Assembly (NCBI GenBank): GCA_000310025.1
Contig: FN648499.1
Coordinates: 53,731-117,730, forward strand
Direction: 5' to 3'
Source: Ectocarpus siliculosus
Taxonomy: Eukaryota > Sar > Phaeophyceae > Ectocarpales > Ectocarpaceae
Length of the DNA: 64,000 nt
A program made the translations under genes and the position numbers. Positions 1 through 11,300 of the stretch are shown here, one piece after another. The notes beneath the pieces were generated by a model. That model was not told the origin of the DNA. It searched no databases and saw only the letters and a list, made by a program, of their open reading frames with translations. Within the stretch, counting starts at the first letter, position 1. Every line of letters begins with the position of its first letter.

Positions 1-936
1 TGCTTCCTCTTGCACGGCCAAGACACCATCTACTCTTTCGCAGTGTACGACACGCGAGAAACGATGTGCGGGTAACGAAAAGTGTACGGAACATGTCACT
101 GCAGTCAGCCTCAATGCTGTAGGCAACATGTGATGTACCTTACGGACGAACGGAACGGGATAAAAATCCACCGCACGACACGACTAGACAAAATCGGACA
201 TGAACAAAACCATGTGAACAATGCAAAAGTGCATTGATCCAGCAGTCGATTATCACTTGCAATTCCCCCAAACTGCAAGTGAGACGATATCACCCCCTAA
301 ATTATTGACGGAGTGGACGAGAAACGACGAACTTCCGATCCCGCATATTCGCTCACATTAAGAATCAACCGACCCCATACGACGCACTCGTATCTCAAGG
401 ACAGCGACACAACGGCAATGGACGCTTCACACCACACGCGATTGTCTATAAACGGACGCACGTTCCAATCATAAATAATTGAAAACGCTGACGGAGCTCG
501 TACGAGGTACTATTTCGTACGGCATTAAAACAGAGAAATATATATATATAAAAATAAATCACACAATGAATGGGCAACGCCATGCCTTAAAAATGACGTG
601 CGCTAGCATGCATGTCCAACGAAACGAAGACACGCAACCATGCTTGGTTCGCGGAGGGCAACCCCGACGCGAACTGGCTCCGCCTGCCGATTTCCACAAG
701 GTGTTGCATCCAACGTGGGCGTATCCACCAACGGCGACAATGTCCGGCCGGACTGCGAAGGAACGTTGGGGACAGCGAGCACTACGAAACGATCGTGCTG
801 GACAACGAACAATAACATATATGTACATATAAAAAAATAAAATAAACGAAGAAAACGTAGCCCTTGGAAAATAAACGAAACACGAAACGAATAAGGCAAA
901 ACACAGCACGAGACACGACACGAAGCAGCCAGGACG
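1..936. other. 3' flank of the left Ty3/gypsy element, no gene seen
   Basis: No coding signal is recognised here; open frames are short and overlap on both strands. Read on the minus strand this lies downstream of integrase, so it should hold the 3' untranslated part and the start of the 3' LTR. A purine-rich tract on the minus strand near 250-300 could be a polypurine tract, which would put the LTR at the left edge and beyond the window. The LTR itself could not be confirmed, because no matching copy is visible at the other end of the element. Confidence 0.35.
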
Positions 937-1299
937 CTACTTCCTGGGAGAATGATCAAAGGCGTGCGGATTATCACAAACAACGCACGCTCGATATGAA
1001 CGGATCATCTGATGACACTGGGGTACTTCTTTGAAGTGATTCCAACACCCAAGACTCGCAGGACGGTCTTTGAGGAGGAAATAATATTGGAAGTTGTGGA
1101 GAGACGGTTTTCCTGCTCCACGTTTAAATTTGTCTATCCCCTCGACGACGTACGATCCAATTTTTACAGTAAACACGGTACCATCCAAATCGGGAATTGG
1201 AAGTGTTTGTCCCACAAACATCTCATCCAATTCAGTAAAATCGGGGACAGAATCACGTTGAAAAGCATAGTACTTTTTCATACGACCCAAGTGTACTCA

Positions 1300-2300
1300 C
1301 GTTTCCGCGAGTTCTCCATCTTTGCAAACACGATATATAACGGGTGACACTATTGAACGAACGGTGAATGGGCCTTGCCAAGGGCTGATCAGCTTGGGAT
1401 TAGGGCCATCCATAACGGTATGGGGACGACGTACGAGAACTTGTTCCCCAGGAGTGAACTGCGGTACGGAAATTTTTTCGTTCGAGTCTGCTTGCTTGTC
1501 AGTTCGTTCTTTCAAACTACGACGAGCGATCCCATACGCGAGTTGTAAGTTATCCACGGTACGACGTGAATATTCCATCCGCGAAGCAGAGCTATCATGA
1601 GACGGTACACCAAGAATGACATCGACGGGAAGCAAAGCCTGGCGACCGAACATCAGATAATGAGGAGTTTCCTCGAGAGTTTGGTTGTACGCGGTGTTAT
1701 GGGCGAGTTGCACAAACGCTAAAAGCGCAGCCCAATTATCAAACCCAACGTTTGCATACATTGCGAGCATGCCATGCGTTGTGCTGTGCACGCGCTCTAA
1801 TACAGAGTTACCTTGTGGCCGATACGCGGACGTCCGAGTTTCTTTGAAACAAACTCATTCTCGAACTCAGTGCCCTGATCACTGTGTAACGTTTCAGAGG
1901 GAGAGAAAACGGAAAAGACACGCTCGACGAGAGCCTGTGCAATAGTTGTTGCTTTTCTATCACGATGACCGACAAGACGTACTTGCAACCCTGTGAAACG
2001 GAATTATATTCAACGAGGTCGATCGCGACACACTGAAACGGACGGGTAACGGGACGGTGACCCACAGGTAATAACGGTCGTCTGTGGGACGTTTTTCGGT
2101 GTTGGCACGACGAACAATGCTGGATGTGTTTGGACGCATCTCGAGACATCGTCGGCCACCAAAAACGATCTCTGAGTCTATCGTACGTGGTTTTGAACAC
2201 TAGATGACCCCCTGACGTAGGAGCATCATGACAAGAATCCAAAACTCACGCACGCAAAACGGTGGGAACGACAAGTTGATCACGGAACGAACTGCGTTTA
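1300..2300 (-). pseudogene. Integrase of left Ty3/gypsy element
   Basis: The zinc-binding HHCC part lies near 2.1-2.2 kb (HIQHCSSCQHRKTSHRR). The catalytic core follows, with the first Asp in VAIDLVEYNS and the second in SDQGTEFENEF near 1.87 kb, and the helix region with HNTAYNQTLEETPHYLMFG near 1.65 kb. The tail at about 1.3-1.45 kb resembles the C-terminal DNA-binding barrel (GEQVLVRRPH, PKLISPWQGPFTV). A further stretch of about 110 residues (937-1290) has no recognised fold. Fossil. Confidence 0.82.
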
Positions 2301-2699
2301 CGAAGATACCCTGGTAAATAAGAACTGAAAAGCACGTTTTCATTGAAGAAGTAATTACTCATGGTGCCTTTATTTTCGCTAGACGGTAACGGTGCTGTTT
2401 TTGGTTTTTCAACGTAGTCGATATACGGACCGAACTCTTTGTACTGTTCTCTTCGCAATTTAGCGGGATCCAGCACAGGAAATAACGAGGCAGAACTAGC
2501 GAACAGTTCAGTACCATTCTGGACAATATCAACATCGTTCAACGAATCGGCAGAAATTTCGTAGTCACGAGGGCCAGGTGGATGGTACAGACGATCACTC
2601 GGCACATTCCTACAAATCGACGCCAGGGCCGGTTTGTGCGATACGGACTCTGACTCGATTTCGCCAAATAAACGAGATAACCCATCGGGTACGACGTTT

Positions 2700-4190
2700 A
2701 ATTTTCCTGCTACGTGTTTGACGGTAAAATCATAATTTTGAAGAGCGATAGCCCAACGAGTGAGCATGTTGCTGGTGTCTTGCAATATAAAAAAAGATGA
2801 GTCAACGATTGATGATCAGTGAGTATGGTCGCCAATGCGAAATTGCAAGAACCACACCGCAACACTCTTTCATAGACGCAGAGTAATGACGCTGTCCATG
2901 TTTGAATCGATGAGTATAATACGCAATTTTGTCAAGGACTCTGGATCAGCCTTGGACGGCTGGGCAAGAAACGCGCCACACCCATGTTCGGATGCATCCA
3001 CATGAACTACGAATTCCCGATCGAAGTCTGGGAAATGTATAACGGGCGCTGAAGTTAATAACCGCTTAAGATGAGCGAACGATGCGTCGTGCGATTTTTC
3101 CCAAGCTTTTACGAAACGCGATTTTGTGGCGTACTCTTTGCGAGTTAACTCCACCAACGGGTTGGATATTTCTGCGTAGTCCGGTATAAACCGGCGCACA
3201 AAATTAACCACCCCGAGTACTGAGGGAAGATCTTTAAGGCAACGAGGGGTAGGAAGGTTTGGACGGCTTGAATACGATCCTTCCCGACAGAAATACCTTC
3301 AGCCGAAATATTATGTCCCAAATACTAACGAAATAACGAAGTCTTTGAAGGTTTCAATGTCAGACCTGATGCTTGGAGGGCTACGAACATGCTCTCTAAA
3401 GACTTGATATGATTCTCGAAAGTTGCTGAAAGCACACAGAAATCATCCATGTAAATCAACAATTCGGGAATATGGCCTAACGTTTTATTGGCCATCTCAG
3501 TACAAATCGACGGGGCATTACAAACACCAAACGGCATCCGCTTGGAACAGTACTTGCCAGAGTTGGTGACAAAGGCTGTCCTTTCGACGTGGTCAGGATG
3601 AACAGGAATCTGCCAGTACGCTGACTTGACGTCTGCAACGCTGATGAAGTTGGCGCTGCCGACAGAGTCAAGGTTGGACTCCATGTTCGCTAGAGGGCAG
3701 GTCTTGCGAATGATGTGCTTGTTGACGGTGCTTCGGAAATCGACGCAAAAACGAGGTTTACCATCTTTACGCGCGACGAGAGTAACGGGGGAACCCCACT
3801 GACTAGGCAACTCTTCGATGATGTCATCGTCAAGCATGTCCTTGACGCACGTTTGGATAACGGCTTCAGTGCGCGGGTTAGCGCGGTAGGGACGACGGTT
3901 AACCGGCTTCGTGTTAGGCGGCATTGGAAACGTGGCTTGAGCAGTCTTGCATTTACCAAGCTCTTTCCGATTCAGCGAAAAAACGGGACGATATTTTGCG
4001 CACAGGTCCAAAACACGAGTTTGCTGTTCCTTAGAGAACGTGGAATTTGTGAACGCTTTCGACAGCGGTTCTACCAGCTCAGCTTTAGCAGCAGCAATTT
4101 CACTCGCGGTTTTCGGAGACGAAGCAACAGCATGGACGTGAAGCTGTTCCTGTGCTATCATAGTAATCGGCGATAAAGTTCCAATCTCCA
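2700..4190 (-). pseudogene. Reverse transcriptase and RNase H of left Ty3/gypsy element
   Basis: The RT palm and fingers are clear at about 3.3-3.95 kb: SQWGSPVTLVARKDGKPRFC, DVKSAYWQIPVHPDH, RMPFGVCNAPS and the catalytic YMDD (LLIYMDDFCVLS, near 3.44 kb). The connection domain (VNFVRRFIPDYAEISNPL) and RNase H (VHVDASEHGCGAFLAQPS) lie at about 2.9-3.2 kb, and the RNase H tail (VAGKLNVVPDGLSRL) at about 2.7 kb. These domains copy element RNA into DNA and remove the template. Fossil, described at domain level only. Confidence 0.88.
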
Positions 4191-4639
4191 ATCAAACATG
4201 TACGGCGAGATACTCAGATGATGGATTCGCAATTTGGACCACTACGGAACCATCAACAGCACTCCATGTTGAGACGGTACAAGCCACGATTAAACGTTCA
4301 AATTCGGGCGGAACAGTATCTAACGAAAGTTTATCTGCCGACAAAAAACGCGGCTCGACTACTACGGCGGTATCAACGGACGGTAGGCATTCAGTGAATG
4401 CTTTTACGATCATCGCACGACGAGGGCGAATACTGTAACGTTGACGTAATTTGGCTGAGTGTTCTTCCGCATTTCGGTAAACGGCTGCAACACGAGGGGA
4501 CGACGACGGATCAACACCGTGTTTTAGAATTTTTACGATGAATAGCGGGGACAATAGGGTCACTACACTCAAAAGTCAAACGTTCATTTTTCCAGTCAAG
4601 TACTGCCCTAAACCGGATCAGGACCGAGCGATGGTACGA

Positions 4640-5330
4640 CCAACGCATCGATTCGGCGGGACACGTCTCCCAACCGAACAACGAACGAAATAAATCCTAA
4701 AACTTTGACGGGTGCTCCATTTGCGGCAGTAAGTGTTAGGGACGAAGACGGTATGGGCTCCAGATGAGCAAACGATAACGATGGGTGCTGTTTCAAAATC
4801 GAAAGTGAAACGCACGTGACGTCACTTGCAGTATCAATGGTTATTTCAGGGAGAAATTGGCCATCGATATGTCCAGGAGCGCGTACGCGTTTGGACGAAA
4901 AAGACAGAGACAAAGACGGTTTTTTCCGCGCCAGCGCTGAGCTGCACCACGAAACACGTTTTTTAATTCCCTCGGAATTCCTCTTCCTCTTCTTACGCTC
5001 CGATACATTCTTCGGTACGGCAACAATGCTGTCGGCCCTTGTTTTGTTGGAACTCTTACGAAAACGCGATGCCTCAAGGGAACCTCTACCAACCACGTAT
5101 AAATCGGCTGCGATAATTGAACGCTCTAACCTGCTGTGTGGTTGTTCTACGACAGGGGACGCATGTGCCTCATTTACCAGTCGCTTGGTACTCTTCAAAC
5201 ACGATCTATCACTCCGAGTACTAGACGACACGGACGAACGCGCAAGTGACGCAAAAAGATCAAAATATCTTTTCACGCCCTTACTGCTAATTGCTACGGC
5301 AACAGCAGATTTCTTCCCAAGTATTGTGGG
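4640..5330 (-). pseudogene. Protease region of left Ty3/gypsy element
   Basis: A retropepsin-like segment lies at about 4.64-4.86 kb. It has the catalytic motif in the form TIDTASDVTCVS, where DTAS takes the place of the usual DTG/DSG, followed by a hydrophobic segment and a typical glycine-containing strand region (NGAPVKVLGFISF). It would cut the Gag-Pol polyprotein. The stretch upstream (4.9-5.3 kb) is basic and serine-rich and probably links gag to protease. Fossil. Confidence 0.75.
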
Positions 5331-5399
5331 CACAACACCTGGGCACCCCTATTCGGAGTCCGACGAGTCTTCCTTCCTCTTCGGACGACGGTTTTTTCG

Positions 5400-7164
5400 G
5401 GACCGCTTTGACGCAGAACGACCCTGACGATCTTCCTCCTCTGCGATCCGCACCCAGCAGCGCTCGATGGGGTGGGTCTTGTGCGAGCGGCATATGGGAT
5501 GAGTGCATGGGTCAAAGGACGGATGACGCTGACCCCCACCACTACCCGAACCTCGACCACGAGTGGCGGGCGTTCCACGGCGAGGTGTCGACGGACGCGG
5601 AGCAGTGACTTCTTAAACGTCACCGTTTGGGTAGGCCTCGCCTGAAACACGACCGTGGGGCGAGCGGTGGCAGACGATACGGAGTGAGTTGCCGAAACAG
5701 TTAAAACGGGTTCCGACTCCTCCAGACGACGCGCTCGGTCTATGGCTTCTTTGAGTGACTTCACGGGAGTGTATCCCCGTTGAAGTTTACGAACTTCCGG
5801 TGTCAACCCATTTTGCCACAAGGCCACTGTCATGCAGTTCCAAGCGGTACGACTACCATCACGCCCGACGGCAGCTTGGAACCGTGCCATGACAGTACTG
5901 AAACGAAGAGCATACGAGGAAACAGATTCCTGCGGCCCTTGGACGAATGGTGCGAGATTGTGTGCCTCCTCCTCAACGGAATTTGCGGGAAGAAGTGAAT
6001 CAAGCAAAACGGAGCACATGGCATCCCACGTGGTCGGAGAGGGAAACGACCTTTTTTCCTCCGATTCCGTTAACGTGCTTGCCTTAGGACAATCTGTCTG
6101 TCCAGACAAGATCTGCTGCATCAGGTTCAACACCTCTCCTGTTCCCACAAGGGCAACGTTTTTGAGTGCAACTCCATCAGCAAACGACGAATCCGGGTTG
6201 ATGGCTGCGGCTTTCAGCCCAACCACCGTACGAAACTGGTTCAAAATTTGATCACATTCTCAGTACGGTCTCCTGTCAGTTTGGGAACACTGCGGAGATC
6301 AGCCGCGGATATTGAAACGGTAGCTGCTTGTAGAAACGTACGAACGGGGGGTTCGGTTGCTGCAGAAGTAGATGCTACCTGCGACGTCGAAGTAACAGGC
6401 GGTTCTACGACGGACGATTGCACATGCGCAGGTGCAACCTGTGCTGTTGAAGTAACAGGTGACGCTACGATGGACGATTGCGCACTAGTAGGTGCAACCT
6501 GTGATGTTGAACTATCTGTGGTTGCACTACCAGACGTACACGACACCGAAGTAGACGTGTTTATGGCCACAGTGAGCGACGGACTCGGCGAACGATTTGA
6601 TCCACTCGTTGCCTGTGCGGACGGAACGAACGATGGTGCTCCAGGGGACAACGGTGTCTGCCCGGGCAACGACGGAGCCAAAACCGGAACGCTTGAACTT
6701 ACCACTGAATGTGCAGTTTCACCCACTCCACTAGACGAGGCTCCACGAGACGACGACGTAGGTGACGCTGAGGCGACCGACGATGAGCTCCCCACCGACT
6801 CCGTCAGGAGACGCTGATGCCAAGCGATGGTCGCTGGCGAAAGCTCCGGCGGTGTCCGCCTCTGCTTCAACGCGCGGAGGTAATTCTTCACCTCCGCCTT
6901 GCAAGTTGCCTCCAGCAACTGCAACGACGACAGCTGGTCCAACCCATCATCTTCACCCGATGACTGGTCAGACCGGTGCCCCTCGTCTTCCGACGACGGG
7001 GACGACGACGACGAGGGAGACGGCGACGGCGGGCCGGCGGACGACGCTAGAACTTGTTCGTCGTTTGCCGGCGCAAAATCTACGAGCTGCTCAACGTCCT
7101 GCCACTCCTCCGGAAAGTGGACCTCTTCAGATTGCTGTTTCTTTTTCTTTTTCCGATTCCCCAT
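5400..7164 (-). pseudogene. gag: gag region of left Ty3/gypsy element
   Basis: The likely start is the ATG at 7164, giving MGNRKKKKKQQ, a lysine-rich N-terminus in a good context. A long serine, threonine and proline-rich tract follows, then a helical retrotransposon-gag domain around 5.7-6.2 kb (for example FVQGPQESVSSYALRFSTV and the LTPEVRKLQRG region). A Cys/His-rich piece near 5.5 kb may be a diverged zinc knuckle. Gag would form the particle that packages the RNA. Fossil copy, described at domain level only. Confidence 0.75.
6371..6550 (-). repeat. Three 60-bp tandem repeats inside gag
   Basis: Three copies start at 6371, 6431 and 6491 on the plus strand, each beginning with a variant of GGTGCAACCTGTG and spaced exactly 60 bases. 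The period is a multiple of three, so the array keeps the gag frame and adds 20-residue units rich in Ser, Thr, Val and Ala. The copies differ by several bases each, so the expansion is not recent. Confidence 0.8.
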
Positions 7165-7269
7165 GGCAGTGACAAGGTAGTGCCACCAACGCACAAGGAA
7201 CTCGACCAACACATGTAACGCCGCTGACGCCACTATGAGACGGTTGTCTCCAGGTTCGCGTGTAAGCAA

Positions 7270-7785
7270 GTTCACACATGCATGCATATATATATGTAGA
7301 TAGCTCGATCACTGTTTGTTGATGCTTCACAGCAGTGTGGACCAGACCCCGGACGACGTCCGCCTATTACGGCAGGCAACTACCATGACTGGATGTGATA
7401 CCTCCTGCGACTTGTCCGTTTTTTGTTTATTCCCTTCGCACTCCTTCCTTGCGGCGGTTTTCATCCCGACTTCGAACGTACCTTCGTCGTCGGCCTTCTA
7501 CATCGTTATGTACATAATGTATACCTCCATTTTTCGATTTTTCAATTACCGTTAGACAGGACTACGAAGTGACATGTCCCTTTCACCCCCGACGGGACCG
7601 CGCGCTCGCCGAGTGCGGAATTCTTCACCACTTCTTTGCCTCTCCCAACACCGTCCCTTCTTCCCGCCCCTACAAATCCTCTCTTTCTTCTTCTTTCCTT
7701 CCTCCCGGACAATCACCACCATCCGTCCTGGATGTTGCCCCCCAGCCCCAGTGGGGGGCGGGGGGCCAATCCTTAACCGTTGCAT
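7270..7785 (+). mobile_element. Helitron-like non-autonomous fragment
   Basis: Two blocks match the element at 28.2-29.65 kb: about 7.28-7.40 kb matches 28.23-28.35 kb (shared AGCTCGATYACTG and CAGCAGTRTGGACYAGAC), and about 7.41-7.78 kb matches 29.24-29.64 kb. It ends in the same GC-rich hairpin (CCCCAGTGGGGGGCGGGGGG) and the string CCAATCCTTAACC, but the CTAG terminus of the other copies is missing. It sits between the 5' end of the left Ty3/gypsy element and the TA-flanked element. Confidence 0.6.
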
Positions 7786-7791
7786 TATATA

Positions 7792-9436
7792 CAGTCGTGG
7801 GCCCGGTTTAGCGGTTCCTTGTTAAGCGGGATGCCTTGAATAGCGGCAGTAAAATCTTTTGACACGGCTTCATTCCGGTTTAGCGGTTAATAACCGCTAA
7901 ATCGGTCGTGCCCTCAATAGCGGTTATCGGTTCAAATTGCAGACACACAGCGACAGTAGTCAGCCGCTTAGCGTGGTCGATGCTCGCAACAAAAGCACAC
8001 AGCAACACACACACACCATGCGGTGCGCGGATGGACCGCGGATGGATGGAGAACTGTAGACCCATGTGCGGCATGTATGGAAAGGTGGATGTGGTGGCCG
8101 CATGCGCGGCATGTATGGAAAGGTGGAGGGTCCTGATGGCAACGGAATGCACCGCATTTGCCAATAGTGCGCAACCCAGAAGGCCCAGAGTTTCCCTCGC
8201 GTCTCAAATCCACCCAACCAAGCGCAAAGAGGTGGAAAATGGCTTTCTAACACCAGGCTCGGAAAACAACAACTCGCGCTGCAGCTACACGACAGCCACG
8301 CACGCGGCCAACTTTGGCCAAAAGCTTGAGGTTTTGGTTTTATATTTTCTGAATAAGACTGAACGAGTCTATCTCTATCTAAGAAAATAGTCTAAGATAG
8401 ATTAGCAATGAATTCACAGCGTCAGAGAAAGCTACCTGTACTTCCTCGGTTTCCCCAGCAGCACACAGCGATATCTCCCCTGTGGGTAGCAGGCTCAACA
8501 AGACAGTTGGGTAACCGTCTTGTGCATCTATCTGTATGTTGTATGCTGGGAAGGTGCAGAAGGAAGGTGTTGGGTAGTTGGTTCGTCGGGTGTGCTATCG
8601 GTGGCACCCTTATGGGTTATGAATATTCTTGACCAGAAGGTAGCGCACTCAGAAATAACGCGCACGAAGAGATCAAAGCTTTGCAGGATCGAATAAGGAG
8701 CTCGTTGAGAAGATCTCCAGTATGAACATACATGGATGGGCCTTACCCCTCCGACGACGAGTTAGAATTAGAGCTAGAGCGAGATTGCACCGCTAACGTT
8801 GACGGTGCAAAGGCAAGGGGGTGATGGCGCAGCCGCCATACGCGGAACAATAGGCGAATTTTGGCCAGCTTGTAGAGTGCGCGGAGTTGTGTGGCGTGGG
8901 CGAGGCAGCACGCTGTCTTCGCCAAGGCAAAAACGGCGTTCCTCGCAGCGAATATCAGATTGATGTTGGGTTAAGGATGATCGATACACCCGACAAACAG
9001 TACAAATGAGCTGCTCAAGCACGTGGTTGGTTGCCATTGCGTTGTCACGAACTTGCCCCACGTTCGTTAGAGACGGGAACGATGTTCCAGTCTTCATGAA
9101 GGGCATAACAACCATCAGGGAAAACAAGCTTTGCGTTTTCGTGAGTTGAAATGCACTGATCCTTAGGGTCGATACTTCTTCATCTGCACCTTCTAATGAC
9201 TGCGGCAATGAGAAACACGCAGGCCCTATCAAGATGAAATTTCTTTCGATGCTACTCTTGTTGGGCACAACATGGGCTTTTTCCGGCTTTGGCGGTTCAT
9301 CACCGCCATTGAGCCTCCCGGTATAGCGGTTCGTAACCGCTAAAGAGGTTTAACCGCTCAAGAGGTTTAGCGGCGATGCCCTGAATAGCGATACAATTTC
9401 GTGACACTATGGACCGCCAAACCTGGCCCACGACTG
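7792..9436. mobile_element. pogo/Tigger-like DNA transposon, non-autonomous
   Basis: The left end begins CAGTCGTGGGCCCGGTTTAG at 7792 and the right end is its inverted match, ending CCCACGACTG at 9436. Both are flanked by TA (7790-7791 and 9437-9438), as expected for Tc1/mariner-superfamily insertion. The repeated TTTAGCGGTTAA/AACCGCTAAA words resemble pogo/Tigger ends. Each end also carries a subterminal palindrome (7879-7901 and about 9323-9341). The inverted-end similarity continues with gaps for roughly 150 bases. No transposase (DDE/D or CENP-B helix-turn-helix) is recognised in the 1,645-bp body, so it probably moved in trans. Confidence 0.75.
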
Positions 9437-9471
9437 TACCCCGAATCTTTAAGGGGGTCCCGAGAAAATAC

Positions 9472-9547
9472 TGTTGTATTCTTGTCCCTTACCTAGATCA
9501 TTCAATGTAAGTATTGGATTGGGTTGGGTGAGGCCTCCTGCACCGAC
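9472..9547. repeat. Split direct repeat B2 of the YR element
   Basis: About 75 bases beginning CTGTTGTATTCTTGTCCC are repeated almost without change at 9827-9904. The similarity stops in the loop of the first hairpin (after GCACCG). This is the outer terminal repeat on the left side. Confidence 0.85.
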
Positions 9548-9628
9548 AGGAGGGCCTCGCCGTGAAGTAACTCTTCGGGCTGGGCATACAGATCGCAATA
9601 TGCCCAGACCCGAAGCGTTTGAATGATC
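9496..9628. other. Foldable multi-stem block at YR element terminus
   Basis: A perfect 10-bp outer stem, GATCATTCAA (9496-9505) with TTGAATGATC (9619-9628), encloses two strong hairpins. Hairpin one pairs 9530-9540 with 9547-9558, with a single bulged base. Hairpin two pairs 9573-9588 with 9599-9615 through CTTCGGG/CCCGAAG and TGGGCATA/TATGCCCA. The result is a three-way junction. I searched for a hammerhead core (CUGANGA, GAAA) on both strands and did not find one. It could be a structured RNA or a DNA site for recombination. Confidence 0.6.
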
Positions 9629-9710
9629 AGCAAGTTCCTGAATAGAAATAGTATTCGTAGGGCGGGTGGGATGGTCTCAAATATTTCTTCTTTCTCCTCT
9701 GCCCCGGCGT

Positions 9711-9826
9711 ATTTCGGGAGAGAGAAAGGGGACTGAACAAGGTAGAGTCATTTTCCAACATGCTTCATGGGATATCTGACTCTTCCCGATTTCGTTCCGA
9801 AATCCGGATTCGTCTCAAATCCGAGA
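9711..9826. repeat. Split direct repeat A2 of the YR element
   Basis: About 116 bases starting CGGCGTATTTCGGGAGAGAG recur at 15292-15417, nearly identical by eye. A2 runs straight into B1 at 9826/9827, as expected of split direct repeats. Confidence 0.85.
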
Positions 9827-9904
9827 TTACTGTTGTATTCTTGTCCCTTACCTAGATCATTCAATGTAAGTATTGGATTGGGTTGGGTGAGGCCTCCTGC
9901 ACCG
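9827..9904. repeat. Split direct repeat B1 of the YR element
   Basis: Direct copy of 9472-9547, adjoining A2. After position 9904 the sequence changes to the internal region of the element. Confidence 0.85.
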
Positions 9905-10179
9905 GCCTGTGGTCCCGCCCATTACTTTCCTGTTGATTGTCTGATCTGCCATATATTGCTTTTGACCACACAAGCCTCTAAGGTAGGTCTCTTCCCACCC
10001 AAACTTTCTTTTTTCCGCGGCACGCACACGTAGAAAATCGGATGTATGCGTTGCCGGCCGACAATCGGCAACGTGTTTTAGTCAGGGTAGTACTCGCTAC
10101 GCCTCGTCTTGGAACCCGCCGTTCCTACACTAGTAGGCGCCAAGTGCGACGCTATCGGTACGCCGCCCGGCAATTTTTC

Positions 10180-10900
10180 ATGATAACAGCGATTGCAGGT
10201 CCATCCAGCAACTGTGCCACACATCCCCCGTCCCGAGAGGAAGGCATCGTGTAGCAGTTTGGCAGCCCGTAACGTCCGCGCCCGCCACCACGGCGTCTAC
10301 GGAGTCATGGGGGGTCTTACCAAACTGGAAATTGAAGATAAGATCCTCCCCCGCTGGCAGCCGCAGAATCTGCGATCCCATCGTGAAGGAGAGGTCGTCG
10401 TGGCCGCGAACGCCAGCGAGAACAAAGCGACATCCCTGGTATGCTCAATGCGTACCACCAAAGGCGATGCGGTTTGTGCCCGGAAGCGCATGTCCCTCAA
10501 CAAATCGAAGAGAACATGCGGTAACATAGCCTCTGGTGGTTGACAAAGCTTCTGTTCCTTCCTCGTAAAGATGACGTAGGGTTCTACGAGAGGACTACGA
10601 CACGGGTCGCCCGACCGCGTAACAGGGTCCCAGCTGCCGTCTTGCCCCAACTACTTTTGGATCGCCATCTTCAACTTGGACACGATCCCTTTCTGCATCG
10701 ACGCGGCTGTGTACTGTTAGCGCATTGCGAAACTAGAAGGCATGCGCGAAATTGTATCATACCTAGTCTATGCGCCAAAGCATGGCTCTGTCGTACACCC
10801 ACTTGGTGCCTCTACGTTATGTGCCCAAGAATCTGAGGCATTCGAACGCGTCTTGGTCCGAGGCCTGCGTTCAGCAACAACGTTGTTCGGTCGCCGAAGC
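10180..10900 (-). pseudogene. Tyrosine-recombinase-like region of the YR element
   Basis: A minus-strand segment near 10.4-10.55 kb reads HVLFDLLRDMRFRAQTAS and then RDVALFSLAFAA, which resembles the helical core of eukaryotic tyrosine recombinases around the first catalytic arginine (R-D-x-A-L-F). A second segment near 10.3 kb (NFQFGKTPHDSVDAVV) fits the strand region after it. Catalytic R-H-R-Y residues cannot all be assigned. Family members integrate a circular DNA copy without target duplication. The assignment rests on context as much as on sequence. Fossil. Confidence 0.45.
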
Positions 10901-11079
10901 CATGAGAACAACGGCGACCAGCCGCACATTCTCCCAGAGAATACGGAAAACCCTCGGGGTTTAGACGAACGATGCTTTCGCGCCAGGGCAGAGAGATACC
11001 ATCAGCGACGGCATTAGCAGCCACTGGGTACTCGATCTGTAGTTCCAACAAACGCGACGTCGATGAACCCTTGAGCCCG

Positions 11080-11300
11080 CTGCAAGTCAGTCGGAAAGCG
11101 CACACGGAAAGAGTCGCGATAACTGGTACAACGCAAACATCTCCTTGTTGATGTGCTTGTGCAGCCAATCAGTTGGGATCACACCACCAGCGCGGTACTG
11201 GGCTCCCCCGATGTTGACAAAACGCCACCCCAGCCTAGGGAAGACGCGTCCGATGATGCGTCAAGTTTGACGATGAGGGTGGCTTGCTCGCTGTCAGGAC
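11080..11300 (-). pseudogene. RNase H region of the YR element
   Basis: Two minus-strand islands fit the RNase H of DIRS-type elements: KLDASSDASSLGWGGV near 11.25 kb, holding the first catalytic Asp in a D-A-S-x-x-G-W-G context, and DWLHKHINKEMFALYQL near 11.15 kb, with the catalytic Glu in the HIN-x-E helix typical of DIRS and Ngaro RNase H. It would remove the RNA strand during copying. Fossil. Confidence 0.65.

Larger units (their letters stand above)
937..7270 (-). mobile_element. Broken Ty3/gypsy LTR retrotransposon (left element)
   Basis: Reading right to left, the order is gag, aspartic protease, reverse transcriptase, RNase H, integrase, the order of Ty3/gypsy rather than copia. Key marks are a retropepsin-like DTAS, an RT with a YMDD box, an RNase H motif (VHVDASEHGCGAFL) and an integrase HHCC finger. 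The coding part is interrupted about six to eight times, so the copy is dead but not very old: every domain is still easy to read. The upstream end abuts a Helitron-like repeat at about 7.27 kb, which probably replaced or split the 5' LTR. No paired LTRs were found. It belongs to a lineage different from the right-hand element. Confidence 0.9.

Noticed and set aside
4816-5427. Plus-strand frame of 203 codons
   Set aside because: Antisense to the protease/gag junction of the left Ty3/gypsy element; no domain.
6248-6817. Plus-strand frame of 189 codons with Cys and Asp repeats
   Set aside because: Antisense to the serine-rich gag part; its regularity comes from the 60-bp tandem repeats.
7270-7785. 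5' LTR of the left Ty3/gypsy element
   Set aside because: The position is right, but the same sequence occurs at 28.2-29.65 kb without retroelement genes, and its end has the Helitron-like hairpin. No copy is seen at the other end of the element.
9472-9904. Hammerhead-ribozyme retrozyme dimer
   Set aside because: The head-to-tail 355-bp layout first suggested this, but no CUGANGA/GAAA core exists on either strand, and the distant A1 repeat with YR traces fits a DIRS/Ngaro-like element better.
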